A DNA stretch of 10,520 bases, taken from contig CALMZT010000323.1 in assembly GCA_937870805.1 (NCBI GenBank), positions 1 to 10,520 of the forward strand, in the 5' to 3' direction. The stretch is from an uncultured Chloroflexota bacterium (GTDB taxonomy: Bacteria; Chloroflexota; Anaerolineae; Aggregatilineales; Phototrophicaceae). The notes under the pieces are model-generated. The model saw only the letters and a program-made list of their open reading frames with translations, did no database searches and had not been told where the DNA came from. Positions within the stretch are counted from its first letter, which is position 1. Each line of letters begins with the position of its first letter. The translations under genes and the position numbers were made by a program. Shown here one piece after another: positions 6,517 through 10,520 of the stretch.

Positions 6517-6948
6517 ATGATTTTGCACAATCCACAAGAGTGCATTAGCTATTCACTAATCCAGATCAGCAAAGCGCACCGCCGTCGTGCGGAGATTGCT
6601 TTAGGCGAACTTGGTCTTTATCCCGGACAGGAGATGATTCTCTTCCAGTTGTGGGCTGAAGAAGGGGTTACACAGTCGCATCTTGTGGAGAACTTGTGCG
6701 TGGAACCGCCGACGGTGACGAAAACGCTTCAGCGTTTGGAGCGTGCCGGGTTTGTGGAACGGCGACAGGATGCCGATGATGCTCGAATTACCCGTGTATA
6801 CCTGACGCCGCAGGGACGAGAACTGCAAGCGCCCGTACAGCAGATTTGGGAAGAACTAGAGGCAGCGACGATTGGTGGATTGTCTGAGATCGAACAAGCA
6901 CTTCTGCGCCGCCTGCTGCTGCAAGTGCAGAATAACCTGGAGAAATAG
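6517..6948 (+). CDS. MarR-family winged-helix transcriptional regulator
   Basis: A 143-residue MarR protein, the usual family length, which should act as a dimer. An N-terminal helix (ECISYSLIQISKAHRRRAEIAL) and the C-terminal helices (about 104-141) form the dimer interface. The winged helix runs from about 34 to 100. The recognition helix lies in EPPTVTKTLQRLERAGFVERR (63-83), and the wing has QDADDARITRVYLTPQG (84-100), the family's D-x-R-x-x-x-V-x-LT signature. No redox-sensing Cys pair is obvious (C9 and C61 only), so the ligand is unknown. The ATG at 6517 is about 18 bases after the predicted transcription start and has no clear Shine-Dalgarno; an overlapping ATG at 6513 is out of frame. 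The paired operators suggest it represses itself and the DUF6069-like gene downstream. Confidence 0.93.
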   Translation: MILHNPQECISYSLIQISKAHRRRAEIALGELGLYPGQEMILFQLWAEEGVTQSHLVENLCVEPPTVTKTLQRLERAGFVERRQDADDARITRVYLTPQGRELQAPVQQIWEELEAATIGGLSEIEQALLRRLLLQVQNNLEK

Positions 6949-7046
6949 TTTTCGCTGAAACGCTGAGCCGCAATCTGGCTTCGTGAGGCTGCAATAGGCT
7001 TTACTGCTTGAATTGAGCGCAGCCGATTCAATAGTTTTTAAGGCGT

Positions 7047-7074
7047 CCTCGCTTTTTCTGGCGAGGTTATTTTT
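7047..7074 (+). terminator. Intrinsic terminator after the MarR gene
   Basis: The stem CCTCGC (7047-7052) and GCGAGG (7061-7066) has an 8-base loop and is followed by TTATTTTT (7067-7074). It lies about 100 bases after the MarR stop and just before the operator-like sites, which suggests the next gene has its own start of transcription or depends on read-through. I see nothing else in 6949-7046. Confidence 0.65.
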
Positions 7075-7097
7075 AGGCTAAATACTTAGCTGGCTAA
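7072..7097 (+). promoter_or_regulatory. MarR-type operator before the DUF6069-like gene
   Basis: TACTTAGCTGGCTAA (7083-7097) contains the perfect palindromic arms TTAGC-TG-GCTAA and matches the site in the MarR promoter (inverted orientation) at 14/15. A second palindrome, TTTAG-G-CTAAA (7072-7082), abuts it. The sites end 3 bases before the ribosome-binding site of the next gene, so a bound repressor would block transcription there. I could not identify -35 and -10 boxes with confidence. Confidence 0.65.
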
Positions 7098-7114
7098 TAA
7101 AAAGGAGACTTGAA

Positions 7115-7552
7115 ATGGCTGCACAGACCGCAAATTATGCCCCTTCGGAAGCAGTGGCGAATAACCGTCTGCTTTCCTCTGCCGTGATCGCCGCCCTCAT
7201 CGTCGCGGTGTTGAACTCTATCCTCTTTTTCATCGCTACCGGCGTGCTGAACATCGAGCTGCTTGCGCCTAATCCCATGACCAACGAACTTGCTCCCATC
7301 AACATCGTCATGGTCATTGGGTCGTCAGTCATTCCGGCATTCGTGGGTACTGGACTGCTGTGGGCGCTGGGACGTTTCACACGGCGTCCGTTCACCGTAT
7401 TCATCGTGATTTCGGTGGTGTTCACCCTGCTCTCGTTCGGGGGTCCCTTCGCGCTGCCGATCACCACAGCCGGCAAGCTGGCGTTGAGCTTGATGCACAT
7501 CGTGACAGCGGCGTCGATTGTGGGCGTACTATCTGCAAGGGTGCGGGCGTAA
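7115..7552 (+). CDS. Four-helix membrane protein, DUF6069-like
   Basis: A 145-residue integral membrane protein with four hydrophobic segments at about 21-45, 62-86, 92-109 and 120-140. Features that recall the DUF6069 family are NRLLSSAVIAAL near the start, the third helix after RFTRRP, the LSFGGP turn and a final helix beginning ALSLMHIV. I know no function for the family. The start is well set: AAAGGAGA (7101-7108) lies 6 bases before the ATG. Positive charges (RFTRR, 87-91) between helices 2 and 3 suggest this loop is cytoplasmic. It follows the MarR gene with its own operator-like sites, so it is probably a MarR target, perhaps involved in membrane stress or export. It is too small to be a full transporter on its own. 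Confidence 0.75.
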   Translation: MAAQTANYAPSEAVANNRLLSSAVIAALIVAVLNSILFFIATGVLNIELLAPNPMTNELAPINIVMVIGSSVIPAFVGTGLLWALGRFTRRPFTVFIVISVVFTLLSFGGPFALPITTAGKLALSLMHIVTAASIVGVLSARVRA

Positions 7553-7582
7553 TCAGTATGACAGTTTTCAGTGATTAGAATT

Positions 7583-7648
7583 CATTTCAAAATCGCCAGC
7601 CGTAGGGGACGACCAACGTGTCGTCCCGTGTAAAACGAATTTGAAATG
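7583..7648 (+). repeat. 66-bp hairpin repeat with inverted ends, complete copy
   Basis: The inverted ends CATTTCAAAATCG (7583-7595) and CGAATTTGAAATG (7636-7648) match at 12/13. Inside is the hairpin GGGACGAC-CAACGT-GTCGTCCC (7606-7627). A 31-bp block (7597-7627) is identical to 7742-7772. It is too short to code and looks like a small palindromic mobile or structured repeat. Confidence 0.75.
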
Positions 7649-7727
7649 ACCAGTAGTTATTTCGGAAAGCGGGCGCGGTTATGAAGCGACTGTGCCCCCT
7701 GCCCTGGCATGAAAATACAGTAGTAAC

Positions 7728-7772
7728 CATTTCAAAATTCGCAGCCGTAGGGGACGACCAACGTGTCGTCCC
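7728..7772 (+). repeat. Second copy of the hairpin repeat, right end lost
   Basis: It begins with CATTTCAAAATTCG (7728-7741) and carries the identical 31-bp hairpin block (7742-7772), but the right inverted end is not recognisable. It ends about 25 bases before the ribosome site of the NmrA-like gene, so its hairpin would fall in that gene's leader if transcription starts upstream. Confidence 0.75.
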
Positions 7773-7809
7773 ATGCAAAAAACTCGTACATAAGTCAAAG
7801 GAAATGAGC

Positions 7810-8679
7810 ATGAATAAGCAGGATAAGATCATTCTGGTGAGTGGCGCGAATGGCAATCAAGGCGGCGCGACGGCACGGCATCTGCTGGCGAATGGCTGGC
7901 GCGTGCGGGCGCTGGTACGCGACACTGGCAAGCCTTCGGCGCAAGCATTAGCAGAGCAAGGCGCTGAGATTGTCGTTGGCGATTTCGATGACCGCGCGTC
8001 GCTGGATGCCGCTTTGGAAGGCGTTTACGGCGCGTTCAGTGTACAAACATGGTTCGGGCACGGCTCGGCGGTTGAAGAACAGCAGGGTAAAGCCTTTGCC
8101 GACGCGGCGCAGGCAGCGGGCGTGCAGCACTTTGTCTACACCTCTGTCGGCGGCGCGGACAAGCAAACCGGGATTCCGCACTTCGACAGCAAATGGAATA
8201 TCGAGGAACACATTCGCACGCTGGGTTTGCCTGCGACGATCTTGCGCCCGGTATTCTTCATGGAGAATTTCAACTTCATGTTCCGCCAGTCGGTGATGGA
8301 TGAGGGACAGATCACGTGGGCATTGCAGCCGCACATCAAGCTGCAAATGATTGCCGCTGACGACATCGGCGCATTCGCGGCGCTGGCGTTTGAGCATCCA
8401 GAAACCTACATCGGTCAAGCCATCGAACTTGCAGGCGATGCATTGACGATGCCGGAGACTGTCGAAACACTGACGCAGGTGATCGGGCGTTCAGTGCGCT
8501 TCAACGAACTGCCCGTTGACTCCCTGAAGTCGTTCGGTGATGAGATGTACCTGATGATTAGAACCCATCTGAAAATTCAATTTCTAACCGCAAAGGCGCA
8601 AAGGTCGCAAAGGGAAGAAAGAGAAATTGAACCACCGAGCCGCCGAGAACACCGAGAAAATAGAGAGAAGAAGAACTGA
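7810..8679 (+). CDS. NmrA/HSCARG-like NAD(P)-binding protein with C-terminus replaced by an insertion
   Basis: An atypical short-chain dehydrogenase of the NmrA/HSCARG group, which binds NAD(P)H and often acts as a redox sensor or reductase. The Rossmann motif is VSGANGNQGGATARHL (10-25), followed by the LVRD turn (35-38), the VVGDFDD segment (55-61), the VQHFVYTSVGG strand (105-115), and ATILRPVFFMENFN (142-155). Residues 1-250 are normal. From residue 251 to the stop at 289 the protein is encoded by the inserted repeat (FLTAKAQRSQREEREIE and more, very rich in R, E and Q), so the native last 36 residues are missing. The ATG at 7810 has AAGGAA 6 bases upstream; the ATG at 7804 would overlap that site. 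Whether the altered protein folds is unknown. The genuine C-terminus survives downstream at 8729-8838. Confidence 0.88.
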   Translation: MNKQDKIILVSGANGNQGGATARHLLANGWRVRALVRDTGKPSAQALAEQGAEIVVGDFDDRASLDAALEGVYGAFSVQTWFGHGSAVEEQQGKAFADAAQAAGVQHFVYTSVGGADKQTGIPHFDSKWNIEEHIRTLGLPATILRPVFFMENFNFMFRQSVMDEGQITWALQPHIKLQMIAADDIGAFAALAFEHPETYIGQAIELAGDALTMPETVETLTQVIGRSVRFNELPVDSLKSFGDEMYLMIRTHLKIQFLTAKAQRSQREEREIEPPSRREHRENREKKN

Positions 8680-8725
8680 GTTTTTACAGCATTCCATATT
8701 ACATCTCGAATTATCAGACAGGTTC
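8561..8725 (+). mobile_element. 165-bp MITE-like insertion inside the NmrA-like gene
   Basis: The ends are inverted repeats, GAACCCATCTGAAAATTCAA (8561-8580) against the reverse complement of 8706-8725, matching at 16/20. Both sides carry TTA (8558-8560 and 8726-8728), a probable target duplication; a 2-bp TA duplication is equally compatible. Removing element plus one TTA (168 bp, exactly 56 codons) joins LMI to K-WFNDVGYGADI in frame and restores the gene. The inside holds GCAAAG units (8590-8614) and CCGAG/CCGAGAA units (8634-8660). It has no transposase and would need one elsewhere. In the sense frame it has a single stop, the TGA at 8677. Confidence 0.85.
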
Positions 8726-8728
8726 TTA

Positions 8729-8838
8729 AGTGGTTTAACGACGTAGGCTATGGCGCAGATATTCCGACGCTGCGTGAGGCGCGCCCGCAGATGTTGAACC
8801 TCGAAAGCTGGCTGCGGCAAAACGGCTGGGCGAATTGA
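8729..8838 (+). pseudogene. Severed C-terminal end of the NmrA-like protein
   Basis: The frame reads WFNDVGYGADIPTLREARP and on to LESWLRQNGWAN then TGA. This is the standard final segment of HSCARG/NmrA-like proteins, where an aromatic-rich WF..VGY..DI and a terminal ..W L.. motif close the substrate domain. It is in the same frame as the upstream gene, separated only by the insertion and its single TGA. It has no start codon or ribosome site of its own. Excluding the insertion, the ancestral protein would be 286 residues. Confidence 0.88.
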
Positions 8839-8848
8839 CGATACCTAA

Positions 8849-9012
8849 CTCATCTTACGCATCCGTTCACTGTTGTGGACTCTGGCTGCCCGCTATGCGC
8901 GTTGCAAACCCGTGAACGGGTTAAGTGCTGCGATTTTTCAACCTCTTCAGAGGTTTACCAATCTCTACTAGCTCTGGGTTTTGAACCGGAGCAGTACACT
9001 GCGTAAGGTGAG
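8849..9012 (+). repeat. 164-bp inverted-end repeat element, copy B
   Basis: The inverted ends are CTCATCTTACGC (8849-8860) and GCGTAAGGTGAG (9001-9012), 11/12 matched, and AA before / TT after extends them to 14 bp. It is colinear with copy A at 2114-2280. Hairpins are AACCCG-TGAA-CGGGTT (8907-8922, identical to A), AACCTC-TTCA-GAGGTT (8940-8955, identical) and a diverged third hairpin (8971-8992). It starts 10 bases after the old stop of the NmrA-like gene. Confidence 0.8.
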
Positions 9013-9024
9013 TTCGTTACTGAT

Positions 9025-9098
9025 GTTACGCAGTTGAACTGCGATTTGTGCTTGAACAAGGGGTTTAAACCCCTTGTTCGTGAACCCAACCGCGTAAC
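9025..9098 (-). repeat. Inverted, partial relative of the 164-bp element with a perfect 26-bp palindrome
   Basis: GTTACGC (9025-9031) and GCGTAAC (9092-9098) bound it. The left part (TTACGCAGTTGAACTGC) resembles the reverse complement of the right end of copies A and B. Inside is a perfect 26-bp palindrome with arms GAACAAGGGGTTT (9054-9066) and AAACCCCTTGTTC (9067-9079). It lies just past the stop of the minus-strand PHAX-type gene and could serve as a transcript end, but no T-run follows on either strand. Confidence 0.6.
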
Positions 9099-9107
9099 TT
9101 CTATGAG

Positions 9108-10178
9108 TTAGAGTCCGGGGAACTGCTGCTTAATCGCTTTGATCTCGTTCTTGATGCGCTGAAGTTCACGCAGCGCTTCACCCAACCCGGTTTGTTCGCT
9201 GGGCGGCAGCGCTTTGATCTCTTCCATACTTTCGCGCGCTTCATCTTCTGCTTTGTACAACTGCTTCAGCATCGCCGTTGCGTCGTCGCGTGATATTGTG
9301 GGTGCGGCAGGCGCGGCAGGTGCGGCGTGTTCGACCTGGCGCGGTGTGGGCGCGGCATTAGCTTTTTGCGCCGAAGCCCGCTTTGGCGCAGCGGCTTTTG
9401 GCGCAGGGACAGCGGCTTGCACTTCTTCCTCTCCCGTGCCATCTTCCTCTCCGTCCATACGCTCGGCAGCGTCAGCTTTCTGCTTTTCTTTCAGGGCAAT
9501 ACGCAGCAGGCGTGTCGTGACAGATGTCGTGTAGACACCAATCGCTTTGGCTTCGCCATCATAAGCGCAGTAGCCTTCGATAATGAGCGCATCTTCGGGG
9601 TTTTTGATCGCCTCAGATACTTTTTTCCACTGGCGGGACGAAATATAGACAATGTAGTCGGTGGGCGTACTGGGCGGCGCAGGCACACCGCGCGGGAACT
9701 GGTTAGGGATGCCCGTACCCTTCATCGTGGTCACGATCATTTCTTTGTAGTGTTGAATACGTCCCGGACGCCCCGTTAAAACAATCTTCACAGCAATTAC
9801 CTCCCCTGATCGCTCAAGCAGTTCTTCAAGTTTTTTCGGCTGCCACTTAAAGCGGCGTGGCACCGACGGCTTCAGTTCGCCCGTCTTCATCATGTTCTTG
9901 CGTAAGAAACCCTGGCGAATCTGATAGCGTTGCAGCGGTTCTGTTCGTTGAATGGCAAGATAGAAGAAAACGCCGCCAATGGTACGCCGACGGGTGCCGC
10001 TGTTGGTCATCAGCCCGCCGTTGGCTTCAATTTCGAGGGTTTCCTCTAACAGCGCACGCGCGCCCTCTTCGCCGTAACGCTCAACAATACTTTGAATTTG
10101 CTTACGCGCGAGGACTTGTTTTTCGCCGAGGATCTCAGCGATTTCTTCTGCGAGTGTTTTTTGGATTTCCTCAGACAT
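9108..10178 (-). CDS. PHAX RNA-binding-domain protein
   Basis: A 356-residue protein whose first ~80 residues match the PHAX RNA-binding domain, known from the eukaryotic snRNA export adaptor and also found in some bacteria. IQSIVERYGEEGARALLEETL leads into EANGGLMTNSGTRRRTIGGVFFYL (51-74), with the NGG and basic GTRRRT-GG motifs of the domain. Residues about 125-230 form a second, beta-rich region (AVKIVLTGRPG, TDYIVYISSRQW, ALIIEGYCAYD) of unknown type, possibly OB-like. An Ala/Pro/Lys-rich linker (255-294) and a C-terminal coiled coil (about 298-353) follow. There is no signal peptide or membrane segment, so it is cytoplasmic and probably RNA-binding; its RNA target in bacteria is unknown to me. 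The ATG at 10178 has GGGAG 11 bases upstream. A GTG at 10196 would lie at or before the predicted transcription start. Confidence 0.85.
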   Translation of the reverse strand: MSEEIQKTLAEEIAEILGEKQVLARKQIQSIVERYGEEGARALLEETLEIEANGGLMTNSGTRRRTIGGVFFYLAIQRTEPLQRYQIRQGFLRKNMMKTGELKPSVPRRFKWQPKKLEELLERSGEVIAVKIVLTGRPGRIQHYKEMIVTTMKGTGIPNQFPRGVPAPPSTPTDYIVYISSRQWKKVSEAIKNPEDALIIEGYCAYDGEAKAIGVYTTSVTTRLLRIALKEKQKADAAERMDGEEDGTGEEEVQAAVPAPKAAAPKRASAQKANAAPTPRQVEHAAPAAPAAPTISRDDATAMLKQLYKAEDEARESMEEIKALPPSEQTGLGEALRELQRIKNEIKAIKQQFPGL

Positions 10179-10201
10179 GATGTGTCGTTCTCCCACCCCT
10201 T

Positions 10202-10229
10202 ATTGTACCAGTTTCCCTTTGTCTGCGAA
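10202..10229 (-). promoter_or_regulatory. Promoter for the PHAX-type gene
   Basis: On the minus strand, TTCGCA (10224-10229, 4/6) and TACAAT (10202-10207, 5/6) are 16 bases apart, with TGG before the -10 giving an extended -10. The start of transcription would fall near 10195, leaving a leader of about 17 bases that just includes the GGGAG site, so it also supports the ATG at 10178. Confidence 0.6.
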
Positions 10230-10250
10230 AATTCCATGCGAGAGTCACTG

Positions 10251-10279
10251 TGGTAAACTCTCTCCTGCCGTCCTATTAT
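10251..10279 (+). promoter_or_regulatory. Candidate promoter for the gene at the right edge
   Basis: TGGTAA (10251-10256, weak) and TATTAT (10274-10279, 5/6) are 17 bases apart. It is back-to-back with the PHAX-gene promoter, so the two genes share an upstream region of about 120 bases. Confidence 0.35.
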
Positions 10280-10295
10280 AGCCCTGTTTTGAAAG

Positions 10296-10520
10296 ATGCA
10301 ATATCGAAAACTTATGAAAATACGCTCACGTTTGGCACTTTTGCTGGTCATCGCCCCGCTGGTCGTGGTGGGACTGGTTTTTGGTGGACGCAAAGCCCTC
10401 AGTCTGTGGAGTAACGCACAGACCAACAGCCCCCCCTACATTCCCCGTTGGTTTGATGATCCCTCACCCCTTCCCACACAGGCCAACCTTCGCGCGGATC
10501 TTTCCCCGGACGTCCCCTTC
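10296..10520 (+). CDS. N-terminus of a membrane-anchored protein of unknown function (cut at window edge)
   Basis: An open frame of 75 residues runs to the window end. A basic start (MQYRKLMKIRSR) precedes one hydrophobic segment, LALLLVIAPLVVVGLVF (13-29), which is a signal anchor or uncleaved signal. A Pro-rich stretch (SPPYIPRWFDDPSPLP) then probably lies outside the membrane. The ATG at 10314 (MKIRSR) is an equally good start; neither has a strong ribosome site. I do not recognise the family. Divergent promoters link it with the PHAX-type gene. Confidence 0.7.
   Translation, partial: MQYRKLMKIRSRLALLLVIAPLVVVGLVFGGRKALSLWSNAQTNSPPYIPRWFDDPSPLPTQANLRADLSPDVPF

Noticed and set aside
7681..7809. 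Upstream in-frame start for the NmrA-like gene
   Set aside because: The extra residues are translated from the hairpin repeat; the ATG at 7810 has a well-spaced ribosome site and gives the normal family start.
8677..8679. TGA as a recoded sense codon in the interrupted gene
   Set aside because: TGA ends other genes here (reductase, response regulator), and the stop lies within an inserted repeat, so simple disruption explains it.
8584..8820. Minus-strand frame across the insertion and the NmrA remnant
   Set aside because: It crosses the insertion boundary and is antisense to recognisable NmrA C-terminal sequence.
9054..9079. Perfect palindrome as a classical intrinsic terminator
   Set aside because: No T-run follows on either strand; it belongs better with the surrounding palindromic repeats.

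Overview
The window looks like chromosomal DNA from a free-living bacterium with roughly 50 percent G+C. It has ordinary bacterial start and stop usage, sigma70-like promoters and recognisable Shine-Dalgarno sites at several genes. My best guess is Chloroflexota (Anaerolineae-like). The guess rests on a bacterial PHAX-type RNA-binding protein, an ArsR-DUF2087 regulator, NmrA/MDR reductases and many short hairpin repeats between genes. No rRNA or other phylogenetic marker was tested, so this is inference.

Layout. 1-567 (-) is the N-terminal part of the translational GTPase TypA/BipA, cut by the window edge. 858-1832 (+) is a medium-chain NAD(P)H quinone/enone reductase. 1833-2825 has no convincing gene. 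It holds a degenerate 21-bp tandem repeat, a short GCAAAG-type repeat, a 167-bp element with inverted ends and a cluster of TTCA-loop hairpins. 2826-4907 (-) is a membrane PAS-PAS sensor histidine kinase. 5083-5679 (-) is an ArsR-type HTH protein fused to DUF2087, and 6013-6420 (+), divergent from it, is a stand-alone receiver-domain response regulator. 6517-6948 (+) is a MarR repressor, followed by a four-helix DUF6069-like membrane protein (7115-7552, +). Between 7583 and 7772 are two copies of a short hairpin repeat. 7810-8838 (+) is an NmrA/HSCARG-like oxidoreductase gene split by a 165-bp MITE-like insertion. 8849-9098 holds a second copy of the 167-bp element and an inverted relative. 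9108-10178 (-) encodes a PHAX RNA-binding-domain protein, and a divergent gene for a membrane-anchored protein runs off the right edge (10296-10520, +).

How the parts work together. The clearest regulatory logic is around the MarR gene. A strong promoter carries an operator just after its -10 box, and a near-identical 15-bp site (14/15, opposite orientation) lies just before the DUF6069-like gene. This suggests an autoregulated repressor that also controls the membrane protein. The histidine kinase and the receiver protein may be partners, but the sequence does not prove it.

The most striking evolutionary event is in the NmrA-like gene. Removing the insertion and one copy of its TTA target duplication restores a 286-codon frame ending in a normal family C-terminus. 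As it stands, the gene makes a 289-residue protein whose last 39 residues come from the repeat. No CRISPR array, tRNA, rRNA or transposase gene was seen.
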